Counted from the first letter of the stretch, positions 16,038-24,143 are shown. The stretch is DNA of 40,869 nt from SMWC01 sp963581225 (GCA_963581225.1 CAUZMW010000004.1:1-40869), one strand, 5' to 3'. Notes: generated by a model from the letters alone, not told the origin. Numbers and translations: made by a program.

Positions 16038-16630
16038 GTACATCACCCGTCATTATTGCCAGCGGTGGCGCGAATCTCGCGTCATTGCAATTCGCATTAC
16101 AACGCCTTGGGGTCGATGCGCCAGTCACCGAGGATTCGGACCTGATTCGCGGCGCGAGCCATATCCTGCTTCCCGGCGTGGGCGCAGCACGGGATGCGAT
16201 GACGCGTCTCGACGCGGCGAATCTCACGCCGGTAATACGTGAATTGCAGCAACCGGTCTTAGGCATTTGCTTGGGAATGCAGATCTTGTTCTCCGGTTCT
16301 GACGAAGATCAGGCCGAGTGTTTAGGCATCATCCCCGGCCAGGCGCACCGCTTCACACCGGACAGCACATTGCCGGTTCCGCAGATGGGTTGGAATCAGC
16401 TGCGCCTACGATCGGCATCGAAGTTGTTGGACGGTATCACGGAAGGCGGCTATGCCTACTTTATCCACAGTTATGCCCTGCCCGAAGGTGACTACACGCG
16501 AGCCACAGCCGAGTATGGCGCACCGTTCTCGGCGGTCGTCCAGCAGGACAATTTTTACGGTACGCAATTTCATCCGGAGCGATCCGCTACCCTGGGGGCT
16601 CGCCTGCTTGCCAATTTCCTGGAGCTGTAG
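16034..16630 (+). CDS. hisH: Imidazole glycerol phosphate synthase, glutaminase subunit
   Basis: 198 residues of class I glutamine amidotransferase type. The catalytic triad is Cys79 (VLGICLGMQ), His180 and Glu182 (GTQFHPERS), and the oxyanion strand PGVGAARDAM is at 47-56. It hydrolyses glutamine and channels ammonia into HisF. It is coupled to hisB by a 4-base overlap, and hisA begins 3 bases after its stop. Confidence 0.96.
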   Translation: MSTSPVIIASGGANLASLQFALQRLGVDAPVTEDSDLIRGASHILLPGVGAARDAMTRLDAANLTPVIRELQQPVLGICLGMQILFSGSDEDQAECLGIIPGQAHRFTPDSTLPVPQMGWNQLRLRSASKLLDGITEGGYAYFIHSYALPEGDYTRATAEYGAPFSAVVQQDNFYGTQFHPERSATLGARLLANFLEL

Positions 16631-16633
16631 CGG

Positions 16634-17371
16634 ATGCAGCTGCTACCTGCCATCGATATACGCGGCGGTCGCTGTGTGCGTTTGCTGAAGGGTGATTTCG
16701 ACCGGGAGACACGCTACGACGTCGATCCCGTAGAACTCGCGCAGCACTACGCCGATCTCGGCGCTGAATGGTTGCACGTCGTCGATCTGGACGGTGCCGC
16801 GAAGGGCGAGCCGGTGAATCTGAGTCTCATCGAATCGATGCGCGATGGCGCCGGCATCAAGATTCAATTGGGCGGCGGCGTCCGCAACCGAGACAGCCTC
16901 GTACGCGCGCTTGCGGTGGCGCAACGGGTCGTTATCGGCAGTCTGGCTGTGACCGCTCCGGACCAAGTCGCGGCCTGGCTCAACGAGTTTGGGGCGGAGC
17001 GCTTTACTCTCGCCCTGGACGTACGGTTGGACGACGACGGTACGCCGTACATCACGACCCACGGTTGGCAGAAGGTGTCCGAGACGACCCTCTGGGATGC
17101 GCTCGCCCGTTTTCAACCGAGCGGAATCGAGCATGTGTTGTGCACCGACGTCAGCAAAGACGGCGCAATGGAAGGGCCGAATCTTGCGTTGTACCGAGAC
17201 TGTGTCGAGCGCTGGCCGGCGATCGCTTTTCAGGCGTCTGGGGGTGTGCGCAACGCCGCCGATCTCGCTGCGCTGGCACAGATCGGCATGCGTCGCGCCG
17301 TCTCAGGAAAGGCTCTGCTGGAAGGCCGGTTGTCGGAGACGGAGATAAGCTCATTCTTGCCAAACGCATAA
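16634..17371 (+). CDS. hisA: ProFAR isomerase (HisA)
   Basis: 245 residues, a half-barrel-duplicated TIM barrel. It opens with LLPAIDIRGGRCVRLLKGDF, which contains the catalytic Asp (Asp7 in AIDI); the second-half Asp is in LCTDVSKDGAMEGPNL. GGGVRNRDS and the phosphate loop QASGGVRN are also present. It isomerises ProFAR to PRFAR. Its last 19 bases overlap the hisF coding region, which begins with a non-standard codon. Confidence 0.96.
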   Translation: MQLLPAIDIRGGRCVRLLKGDFDRETRYDVDPVELAQHYADLGAEWLHVVDLDGAAKGEPVNLSLIESMRDGAGIKIQLGGGVRNRDSLVRALAVAQRVVIGSLAVTAPDQVAAWLNEFGAERFTLALDVRLDDDGTPYITTHGWQKVSETTLWDALARFQPSGIEHVLCTDVSKDGAMEGPNLALYRDCVERWPAIAFQASGGVRNAADLAALAQIGMRRAVSGKALLEGRLSETEISSFLPNA

Positions 17372-18135
17372 TTCCCTGCCTCGACGTGCGCGATGGCGTC
17401 GTCGTGAAGGGCGTCCAGTTTCGCAATCACCGCGTGATGGGCGGTATTCTCGAGCTAGCGGCACGGTATAGAGATGAGGGCGCCGATGAACTGGTGTTCT
17501 ACGACATCACGGCAAGCCCGGACGGTCGCACAGTCGATCGCAGCTGGGTGAACCGGGTGGCGTCGATTCTGGATATTCCGTTCTGTGTCGCGGGTGGCAT
17601 TCGCAGCTTGGCCGACGCGGAGACGATCCTGAATCTGGGCGCGGACAAGATCTCTATCAATTCGCCGGCGCTTGAGGATCCGGCGTTGATCGAGACGCTG
17701 GCGCGGCGATTCGGCTCTCAGTGCGTCGTCGTTGGAGTCGACAGTTCCGCCGAGGACGACGAGTACTCGGTTTACCAATACACCGGTGATCCGGAACGCA
17801 GTCGATCCAGTCAGCGTAAGACGTTGGAGTGGATCCGCGAGGCGCAGGATCGCGGCGCCGGAGAGATCGTTTTGAACTGCATGAACCAGGACGGGGTCCG
17901 GCAGGGCTACGATCTGCAACAGCTAAGTCAGGTACGTTCCATTTGCGACGTGCCGTTGATCGCTTCCGGAGGAGCCGGAGAAGTCGAACACTTCAAAGAT
18001 GTCTTCGAGACCGCCGGCGTCGACGGCGCGCTCGCGGCAACTGTGTTTCATTCAGCGGCGATCCCGATTCCTGCACTGAAGCGTTATCTGATCGACGCTC
18101 AAATCGCCATTCGCCCCCCCGAAACCGAGGAGTAG
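17353..18135 (+). CDS. hisF: Imidazole glycerol phosphate synthase, cyclase subunit, with an ATT start codon
   Basis: 260 residues when started at ATT 17353, giving MLAKRIIPCLDVRDG, which equals the known HisF N-terminus. No ATG, GTG or TTG exists in this frame near the start; the nearest ATG upstream (16768) would add 195 residues read out of frame through hisA. GGAG (17341-17344) lies 8 bases before the ATT, a good ribosome site. The barrel carries CLDVRDGVVVKGVQF, the nucleophile region GVDSSAEDDE and LIASGGAGEVEHF. It makes imidazole glycerol phosphate and AICAR with HisH. AUU starts are known in infC and pcnB and are sensitive to IF3; a base error turning ATG to ATT is the alternative. 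Confidence 0.93.
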   Translation: MLAKRIIPCLDVRDGVVVKGVQFRNHRVMGGILELAARYRDEGADELVFYDITASPDGRTVDRSWVNRVASILDIPFCVAGGIRSLADAETILNLGADKISINSPALEDPALIETLARRFGSQCVVVGVDSSAEDDEYSVYQYTGDPERSRSSQRKTLEWIREAQDRGAGEIVLNCMNQDGVRQGYDLQQLSQVRSICDVPLIASGGAGEVEHFKDVFETAGVDGALAATVFHSAAIPIPALKRYLIDAQIAIRPPETEE

Positions 18136-18137
18136 TC

Positions 18138-18455
18138 GTGAAACAGTTAGATTTTCTGGCGACGCTTGAAGCCGTCATCCAGGACCGCCTGAGTAACCCG
18201 AAGGCGGGGAGTTACACGGCCGAGCTTGCTGCCGGCGGGCGGCTCAAGGTCGCCCAGAAATTCGGCGAGGAAGCGGTTGAGACCGTTGTGGCGGCTGTCG
18301 CCGAAGATGACGTGCGGCTGACTGCCGAGGCTGCCGATCTGATCTATCACTTTCTGGTGTTGCTGAATCTGCGCGGCCTCGGTCTCGCCGACGTTGCCGC
18401 AGAACTCGAGCGACGCTACCGTAAGGGGCGCGGCCCCGATAATCTGGTTAGATGA
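18138..18455 (+). CDS. hisE: Phosphoribosyl-ATP pyrophosphatase
   Basis: 105 residues from GTG 18138, with GAGGAG 5 bases upstream. It contains the all-alpha MazG-like core: KAGSYTAELAAGG, KFGEEAVETVVAA (the metal-binding EExxE type helix), then AEAADLIYHFLVLLNLRGL. It hydrolyses phosphoribosyl-ATP, the second histidine step. In enterics this domain is fused behind HisI; here it stands alone and no HisI domain is found in the window. Its end overlaps the end of lysAC on the other strand by 8 bases. Confidence 0.95.
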   Translation: MKQLDFLATLEAVIQDRLSNPKAGSYTAELAAGGRLKVAQKFGEEAVETVVAAVAEDDVRLTAEAADLIYHFLVLLNLRGLGLADVAAELERRYRKGRGPDNLVR

Positions 18456-21081
18456 GAACTTCGGCGGCCGGATCGCGCAGGTTGTAGTGAGAACTCATGA
18501 CGTAGCCGTAGGCGCCGACATTCGCGATCAGAATCACGTCGCCCTCCTGCGTCACCGGCATGAGCCGATCCGATCCCAGCCGGTCGCCGGTCTCGCACAC
18601 GGGCCCGACGATTGTCACGACCTCCGTCGCGGGCTCGTGTAGACGAGAAAGGTTGAAAATCTCGTGATAGGCGCCATACAGCGCCGGCCGAATCAGGCTG
18701 TTCATCCCGGTGTTGACTCCCACGTACTGCATCCCGCCCTTACCTTTTGTCTGCGTCACGCGAGTGATCAGGACGCCGGCCTGCGCCACGACGAACCGGC
18801 CTGGCTCCAGCCACAGCTCCGTGGATCCGACGGCGGCCTTTACTGAACCGACGGCCTCGTCCAGGCCGTTCATGTCGAACGGCTTCTCCCCGGGTCGCTC
18901 GGGTATCCCGATACCGCCCCCCAGATCCATGTAGCGAACCGCTGGGAAACGAGCGCGCAACGAATCCAACTGCTCACCGGTCTGTTGCCAATTGTCTGTT
19001 GTCAGAATGCCGCTGCCGGTATGCGCATGCAGGCCGACCACTGTGGCATCAGCAGCCTCTATCAAGTCTCCCAATTCGTCAAGCTCGAACAGCGGAATGC
19101 CGAATTTGGAATGTACTCCGGCGGTTCTTACATGCTCGTGGTATCCCCGCCCCTGCCCCGTGTCGATGCGAACGAAGAGCTCTCGACCGGCGAATAGTTC
19201 GGGCCAGTGCTTGAGCGGGTACAGATTGTCGAGTGTTACCCACACGCCTTGCTCGAACGCCCATTCGTATTCCGGTCTGGGAGCGAAGTTCGGCGTAAAT
19301 AGAATTCGATCACGCCGAATGTCGGGTACTAACTTCAGCACCCGCTGAATTTCCCCAGGAGAGACGCACTCGAAATTGACGCTTTGCTCATCGACAATAC
19401 GCAGAAGTTCCGGATGCGAATTTGCTTTCATCGCATAGTAGACTGCATCGATCGACTTCAAGGAGTTGAGGGCACTCAGTGCTTCGCGAACCGTGTCGCG
19501 ATCGTAGACGTAGGCAGCCTCGCGTTCCTCGGCGATGGCCAGTAGCTCATCACGTTTAGAATCCCACCACGGTAACGGTAATGATATCGATGTCGGCGTT
19601 GGCGGCGGCTCGACGAGCTCTTCCCACGTCGGGCCAAATACCCCTCCTTCCTGGAACCTGTTCACGAACAGTCCATGCAGGCGCTGTACGATTCGGTACG
19701 CATGTTCCGAGTCGACGACGAATGTGAAGTTCAGATCGTTCGACGCCTGCGTCACGAGGTGGACCTTGTATTCCTCGAATACTTCCATGACGGGGCTCAG
19801 CTCGTGTAAAATTGCGCGTATTCTGCGGCCGACGAGAGTCACGGCGGCACAATCTTCGATAACGTCTACCCGGCAGAGTTGGCCGAGTTCGGCTGCCAGC
19901 GCCGAAATGGCAGACTGGTCGGTGACGTTGGCACCGACGTCGATCGACACGGTGACGTTACTCTCCGACGTCGAGATCAGATCGACCGAGAACCCGTGAG
20001 CGCGAAATATCTGAAACACATCCGCGAGAAAGCCAACCTGATGCCACATTTCCATGGACTCCATGGCAATCAGCGTCAGACCACTGCGCTGCGAGATCGC
20101 CTTGAGCTGAGGCGTATCGTCCCCCTCGGCGCTGGAGATCAAGGTACCTTGCCAATCCGGGCGGGAAGTGCACTTGAGAAACAATGGAATCCCGGCCTTT
20201 CGAACCGGCGAGATACTGCGCGGATGAAGTATCCCGCCGCCTGCTGAGGCAATTTCCTGAGCTTCGCGATAATGCAGACGACGTAACAGCCGCGCTGAAG
20301 GAACGGCTTTCGGATCCGAGCTGAAGAAGCCCGGCACATCGGTCCAGATTTCCAGTCGGCGAGCTTCAAGCTTCGCTGCTAAATAAGCGCTCGACGTGTC
20401 CGAACCCCCGCGGCCCAATAGGACCGTGTCACCGCCGTTCCCACGCGCGATGAAACCTTGAGTCACGATAAAATTTTCGCTGTCGGATAGCGCAGTTTGC
20501 ACCTTTTTACTTGGCGAGAAATCGCAAGTCGCGGCTAGAAATCGGGAACGCTCGGTCTGATCTCCCTGCGTGTCGCTTTCCAGTAGCTCACGCGCATCTT
20601 GCCAGCGTGCGGGTAAACCCTGTGATTGTAGGTAAGCGACCCCCAGCGTCGTGGCCGCCAGCTCTCCCGTTGCCATGACTCGCGCATGCACGCGCGGACT
20701 TACTTCGCCGACAAGCCGAACGCCTTCGATCAGTTGCCGAAGACTCTGAAACTCTATGTCCAGTAGTTGCGGATCGACGCCGAGGTCCGCTGCGACTCGT
20801 TCATGATGATCCTGGATCGCGTTTAGCTCTGCGGCGGTGTCGTCGGTGGCCGCGTTCCTCAGGAGATTTTCGAGCTCATTGGAGATGCCCGCCAGTGCCG
20901 AGTGAACCACGATCGGCGTCAAGCCCTCATCGAGACGTTGGCGCAGAAGCCGCGCTATGGTCGCCCAGTTCTCGGCCGTCGCTACGCTGCGGCCGCCGAA
21001 CTTCATCACGACAAAACGCGATTCGGGAAAAGGTGTCTCCACCTCTTCGACCCCGAGACCAACGTGCACTTGCTCACTCAT
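18448..21081 (-). CDS. lysAC: Bifunctional aspartate kinase / diaminopimelate decarboxylase
   Basis: 877 residues. The N-terminal aspartokinase (about 22-470) has VVMKFGGRSV (24-33), GFIARGNGGDTVLLGRGGSD, DPKAVPSARLL and two ACT-like regulatory segments (about 335-470). The C-terminal fold-type III decarboxylase (about 500-877) has PLP Lys552 (YYAMKANSH), HAHTGSG (685-691), DLGGGIGIP (719-727), EPGR (759-762) and Cys829-Glu830. It thus joins the first and last enzymes of lysine synthesis. Such fusions are known in Xanthomonas and Xylella. AAGGAG precedes the ATG and lies directly behind an intrinsic terminator. It is convergent with hisE. Confidence 0.95.
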   Translation of the reverse strand: MSEQVHVGLGVEEVETPFPESRFVVMKFGGRSVATAENWATIARLLRQRLDEGLTPIVVHSALAGISNELENLLRNAATDDTAAELNAIQDHHERVAADLGVDPQLLDIEFQSLRQLIEGVRLVGEVSPRVHARVMATGELAATTLGVAYLQSQGLPARWQDARELLESDTQGDQTERSRFLAATCDFSPSKKVQTALSDSENFIVTQGFIARGNGGDTVLLGRGGSDTSSAYLAAKLEARRLEIWTDVPGFFSSDPKAVPSARLLRRLHYREAQEIASAGGGILHPRSISPVRKAGIPLFLKCTSRPDWQGTLISSAEGDDTPQLKAISQRSGLTLIAMESMEMWHQVGFLADVFQIFRAHGFSVDLISTSESNVTVSIDVGANVTDQSAISALAAELGQLCRVDVIEDCAAVTLVGRRIRAILHELSPVMEVFEEYKVHLVTQASNDLNFTFVVDSEHAYRIVQRLHGLFVNRFQEGGVFGPTWEELVEPPPTPTSISLPLPWWDSKRDELLAIAEEREAAYVYDRDTVREALSALNSLKSIDAVYYAMKANSHPELLRIVDEQSVNFECVSPGEIQRVLKLVPDIRRDRILFTPNFAPRPEYEWAFEQGVWVTLDNLYPLKHWPELFAGRELFVRIDTGQGRGYHEHVRTAGVHSKFGIPLFELDELGDLIEAADATVVGLHAHTGSGILTTDNWQQTGEQLDSLRARFPAVRYMDLGGGIGIPERPGEKPFDMNGLDEAVGSVKAAVGSTELWLEPGRFVVAQAGVLITRVTQTKGKGGMQYVGVNTGMNSLIRPALYGAYHEIFNLSRLHEPATEVVTIVGPVCETGDRLGSDRLMPVTQEGDVILIANVGAYGYVMSSHYNLRDPAAEVLI

Positions 21082-21097
21082 CTAAAATTCGCTCCTT

Positions 21098-21135
21098 AAA
21101 AAAAAACCCGCTGGAGAGTTACTCAGCGGGTTTTT
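21098..21135 (-). terminator. Intrinsic terminator abutting the lysAC ribosome site
   Basis: On the minus strand CCCGCTG (21130-21124) pairs with CAGCGGG (21113-21107) around a 10-base loop; flanking A and T runs extend the stem and nine T follow. The lysAC Shine-Dalgarno begins two bases after the T-run. As it sits between any promoter and lysAC, it must act as an attenuator or as the end of ilvD transcripts. Confidence 0.85.
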
Positions 21136-21188
21136 CTTGGTGACCGTGGTGTGATGGAGGTTACCACATGGGCACAAGTATCCCGCTG
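21107..21188 (-). promoter_or_regulatory. Possible antiterminator in the lysAC leader
   Basis: A second CAGCGGG (minus strand, 21188-21182) lies about 50 bases upstream of the terminator and is an exact complement of its 5' arm CCCGCTG (21130-21124). The two pairings are mutually exclusive, the logic of an attenuator. No lysine riboswitch features were recognised. The signal sensed is unknown. Confidence 0.5.
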
Positions 21189-21247
21189 CTGGTCCGCTTA
21201 CGCATGACCATCCGACCGAATGCCTGTTTATTATCCTTGTAATCCAT
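21161..21247 (-). CDS. Possible leader peptide upstream of lysAC
   Basis: A 28-codon frame, starting MDYKDNKQAFGRM and ending SGILVPMW, lies between ilvD and the terminator. It contains three Lys, four Met (with the start), one Thr and one Ile, all aspartate-family amino acids, and the antiterminator arm overlaps codons 20-22. There is no clear Shine-Dalgarno before the ATG at 21247, and an internal ATG at codon 13 is an alternative. I regard it as a hypothesis: the placement is right for a leader peptide, but the codon clustering is less striking than in the ilvC leader. Confidence 0.3.
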   Translation of the reverse strand: MDYKDNKQAFGRMVMRKRTSSGILVPMW

Positions 21248-21279
21248 GGCGCGCAACTTAAAGCCTGCCTACGCCTACG

Positions 21280-22980
21280 TCAAGGAACTTCGGTTGGGGC
21301 CGCATCGGTAATGGCGCCCACCGATGCCGAACTGACGAGCCGGGCGTACTTGGCCAGCAGACCCCGGGTCTCCCTGGGTTCCGGCCGTTGCCAGTTACGC
21401 AGCCGGCGGTCCATCTCCTCGTCAGAGAGTTGCACGTCGACACGCTTCGTCTGGCTGTCGATCGTAATTTGGTCACCGTCCTCGACGGCAGCCAGTGGTC
21501 CTCCGACGAAGGCCTCTGGTGTCACGTGACCCACCACGAAGCCGTGGCTACCGCCCGAGAAGCGGCCATCCGTAATCAGTGCGACCTTGTCTCCCAGGCC
21601 TCGGCCGATGATCGCCGCGGTCGGGCTTAACATCTCGCGCATGCCCGGGCCGCCTTTCGGCCCTTCGTAACGCACGACGAGAACGTCTCCGGCAACCACG
21701 GTGCCGTCGAGGATCGCGTTCAGTGCAAGTTCTTCGGAATGGAACACGCGTGCCTGGCCGCTGAACCGGGTGCCTTCCTTACCGGAAATCTTCGCCACGG
21801 CGCCCTGGGGAGCCAGATTCCCGTAGAGCACGGCCAGATGGCTGTCGGGCTTGATGGGGTTATCGAGAGGGCGCACGATATCCTGTCCCTCCGGATAGGC
21901 GGCAACGTCTGCGAGGTTCTCAGCGAGCGTCTTGCCGGTCACCGTCAGGCACTCGCCATGAAGTAGCCCGGCGTCCAGCAGCATCTTCATGAGCGGCTGT
22001 ATGCCGCCGATCCGGATCAGTTCGGACATCATGTAACGGCCGCTCGGCCGGAGATCGCCGAGTACCGGCACGCGGGCACCGACGCGTGTGAAATCATCCA
22101 ACGCCAGTTCGATCTGTGCATCGTTCGCGATCGCCAGAAGATGCAGCACGGCGTTAGTCGAGCCGCCCAGAGCGATTGCGACAGTGATCGCGTTCTCGAA
22201 CGCTTCTTTCGAGAGGATGTCCGACGGCTTGATGCCGCGTTGTATCAAGTTTACGACTGCTTGCCCGGCTCGTTCGCAGTCTGTTTGTTTTGCACCCGAT
22301 ACGGCCTCCTGAGCGGAGCTATTGGCCAGGCTTAGACCCAGGGCTTCAATCGCTGATGCCATCGTGTTCGCCGTGTACATTCCGGCACAGGATCCTGGAC
22401 CGGGAACGGCCGTGGACTCTACCTCCTTGAGTTCGGCCTCACTAACGGTACCCGCCGCCACGCCGCCGACCGCTTCGAAGACCGATACGACGTCGCGATT
22501 CTTGGGGCCGGGCCGAATGGTGCCGCCGTACACGAATACCGATGGGCGATCGAGGCGGGCCATCGCCATAGCGCAGCCCGGCATATTCTTGTCGCAGCCG
22601 CCGATGGCTACGAGTCCGTCGAAGCCCTCGGCGGCGACGACCGCCTCGATCGAGTCGGCAATGACCTCGCGCGAGATAAGCGAATAGCGCATGCCCGCCG
22701 TTCCCATGGAGATTCCGTCTGAGACCGTAATCGTGTTAAAGATGATGCTCTTGCCGCCAGCCGCATCGGCGCCAGATGCCGTTACCTTCGCGAGTTCATT
22801 GATGTGCATGTTGCAGGGCGTCACCATACTGCCGGTCGACGCGATCCCGACTTGCGGTTTGGAAAAATCTTCTTCGGTAAAGCCCACTGCCCTCAGCATG
22901 GCTCGGCTCGGGGCCTGCTTCAGCCCGTCGACCACCAAGCGCGAGTGCTGGCGCGGATCGATTTTGTCATTGTTGCTCAA
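21280..22980 (-). CDS. ilvD: Dihydroxy-acid dehydratase
   Basis: 566 residues, the shorter IlvD type rather than the roughly 616-residue enteric form. It dehydrates dihydroxyisovalerate and dihydroxymethylvalerate, the step between IlvC and IlvE. The three candidate Fe-S ligands are Cys56 (TPCNMH), Cys129 (GGCDKNMPG) and Cys198 (PGSCAGMYTANTM); Lys131 is at the position of the modified active-site Lys. This three-Cys pattern resembles [2Fe-2S] dehydratases described in other bacteria and plants. The gene lies apart from the ilvC-leu operon, upstream of lysAC on the same strand, with a 198-base gap. A TACTAT-like -10 lies near 23030 on the minus strand, but its -35 is weak. Confidence 0.96.
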   Translation of the reverse strand: MSNNDKIDPRQHSRLVVDGLKQAPSRAMLRAVGFTEEDFSKPQVGIASTGSMVTPCNMHINELAKVTASGADAAGGKSIIFNTITVSDGISMGTAGMRYSLISREVIADSIEAVVAAEGFDGLVAIGGCDKNMPGCAMAMARLDRPSVFVYGGTIRPGPKNRDVVSVFEAVGGVAAGTVSEAELKEVESTAVPGPGSCAGMYTANTMASAIEALGLSLANSSAQEAVSGAKQTDCERAGQAVVNLIQRGIKPSDILSKEAFENAITVAIALGGSTNAVLHLLAIANDAQIELALDDFTRVGARVPVLGDLRPSGRYMMSELIRIGGIQPLMKMLLDAGLLHGECLTVTGKTLAENLADVAAYPEGQDIVRPLDNPIKPDSHLAVLYGNLAPQGAVAKISGKEGTRFSGQARVFHSEELALNAILDGTVVAGDVLVVRYEGPKGGPGMREMLSPTAAIIGRGLGDKVALITDGRFSGGSHGFVVGHVTPEAFVGGPLAAVEDGDQITIDSQTKRVDVQLSDEEMDRRLRNWQRPEPRETRGLLAKYARLVSSASVGAITDAAPTEVP

Positions 22981-23151
22981 CGGTCGCTTTCCTGGTGTCT
23001 GTCGTGAAGATTGCGAGGAATCCCGTATAGTATCATTCGACTAACGCGTGACGATTTTGACTATGGTGTCTGACGTCAGCGCCTATGGGACAGACATAGA
23101 TCTGGTTTAAGAGAGTGTTTTTGTTCATCCTAACCAGAGGAGTTGAGATGA
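22981..23151. other. Spacer upstream of ilvD
   Basis: Holds the ilvD upstream region (minus) and a 10-base palindrome CTGACGTCAG (23070-23079). On the plus strand AGAGGAG and an ATG at 23148 open a 36-codon, extremely Arg-rich frame ending at 23258. It has no recognisable family and I do not call it as a gene. Confidence 0.4.
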
Positions 23152-23352
23152 GACAGAAACCAGCAGGACGTGACCGGCGCTGTGGCCGCTACCGGATTCG
23201 TCATCGCGGTCCCTCGCGTAGCGCATTAAGGTGCCGGCAAGGCCGGGTTCGAGACTAAGCTGGACTTTAACCCGTTCGCCCCGGAGAAAACGTTAACTAT
23301 GTCTCCGGAATTTAGCGTAACCCATGTGCCCGGAATGGACCTCAGATCTGAT
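23152..23352 (+). pseudogene. Possible gene remnant with an internal stop
   Basis: Read in one frame, this stretch gives a protein-like sequence (QDVTGAVAATGFVIAVPRVA) followed by TAA at 23227-23229. It then continues in the same frame as GAGKAGFETKLDFNPFAPEK and onwards until it meets tRNA-Pro. It lacks a start in this frame. Residue composition and codon third positions look like coding DNA, but no family is recognised. An inverted repeat CCGGAGA/TCTCCGG (23281-23287 and 23302-23308) lies inside. It could equally be chance. Confidence 0.25.
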
Positions 23353-23429
<77 letters not shown>

Positions 23430-23489
23430 ACCGGGGTTGCAAGTTTAACGAAAACGAACGGTCTCAGGGGATTTAATACTGCGACGAGA

Positions 23490-23846
23490 CTAGAGTCGCA
23501 AAAGTTTCAGAATATCTTCAAGCTCGACGCGGACCTGCTTGATGATCTGCTGGCTCTGACTCGTGTCAGTCCGGGCTTCGGTACCCGTCAGCTTCTGGCG
23601 GGCACCGCCGATCGTAAATCCGTCCTCGTAGAGAAGACTCCGGATCTGGCGAATAATCAGCACGTCCTGACGTTGATAGTAGCGCCGATTTCCGCGCCGC
23701 TTGACAGGTTTGAGCTGCGGAAACTCCTGCTCCCAATATCTGAGAACATGAGGTTTCACTCCGCACAGGTCGCTTACCTCACCGATCGTGAAATAGCGCT
23801 TACCTGGTATCGGTGGCAGCTCGTCGTTATTCCCGGGTTCCAGCAT
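23490..23846 (-). CDS. MerR-family transcriptional regulator next to ihfA
   Basis: 118 residues. A winged helix-turn-helix of MerR type begins at about residue 18 (RYFTIGEVSDLCGVKPHVL) and continues RYWEQEF, then the wing region with NRRYYQRQDVLII. A short C-terminal helix (about 92-118) would dimerise. There is no cysteine cluster for metal sensing. Small MerR proteins downstream of pheT-ihfA are widespread in Gammaproteobacteria; I know no defined regulon. The start overlaps the ihfA end by 20 bases, so the two are translationally linked. Confidence 0.9.
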   Translation of the reverse strand: MLEPGNNDELPPIPGKRYFTIGEVSDLCGVKPHVLRYWEQEFPQLKPVKRRGNRRYYQRQDVLIIRQIRSLLYEDGFTIGGARQKLTGTEARTDTSQSQQIIKQVRVELEDILKLLRL

Positions 23847-24126
23847 AGGCCTCTACACGTGCCTTTAATTTTTGTCCTGGCCGGAAAGTAACAACTCGTC
23901 GGGCGGTAATTGGGATTTCCACGCCTGTCTTCGGGTTGCGTCCAGGGCGTTGGTTTTTGTCGCGAAGGTCGAAGTTTCCGAATCCAGAGAGTTTGACTTG
24001 CTCACCGGACGCCAACGCCGCGCGTAAGTCCTCGTAGAAACAATTTACCAGCTCACGCGCTTCGCGTTTATTCAGACCGAGTTCGTTAAACAGCGACTCG
24101 GCCATGTCTGCTTTGGTGAGTGCCAT
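23827..24126 (-). CDS. ihfA: Integration host factor, alpha subunit
   Basis: 99 residues, the standard size. The HU/IHF fold is clear: MALTKADMAESLFNELGL at the N-terminus, LSGFGNFDLRDKNQRPGRNP in the beta-arm region with the intercalating proline in GRNPKTG, and VTFRPGQKLKARVE at the end. It forms a heterodimer with IhfB, bends DNA sharply, and affects transcription and recombination. It lies 17 bases after pheT, the conserved Gammaproteobacterial position. Confidence 0.96.
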   Translation of the reverse strand: MALTKADMAESLFNELGLNKREARELVNCFYEDLRAALASGEQVKLSGFGNFDLRDKNQRPGRNPKTGVEIPITARRVVTFRPGQKLKARVEAYAGTRE

Positions 24127-24143
24127 AAATGGATCTACGTTTG

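Noticed and set aside
16768..17352. A 195-residue N-terminal extension of hisF
   Set aside because: It is hisA read in another frame; the residues are Arg-rich and unlike HisF, and the conserved HisF start lies at the ATT codon.
21082..21279. Lysine riboswitch upstream of lysAC
   Set aside because: I could not find the conserved core segments known from the E. coli lysC leader; only the terminator and one antiterminator arm are clear.
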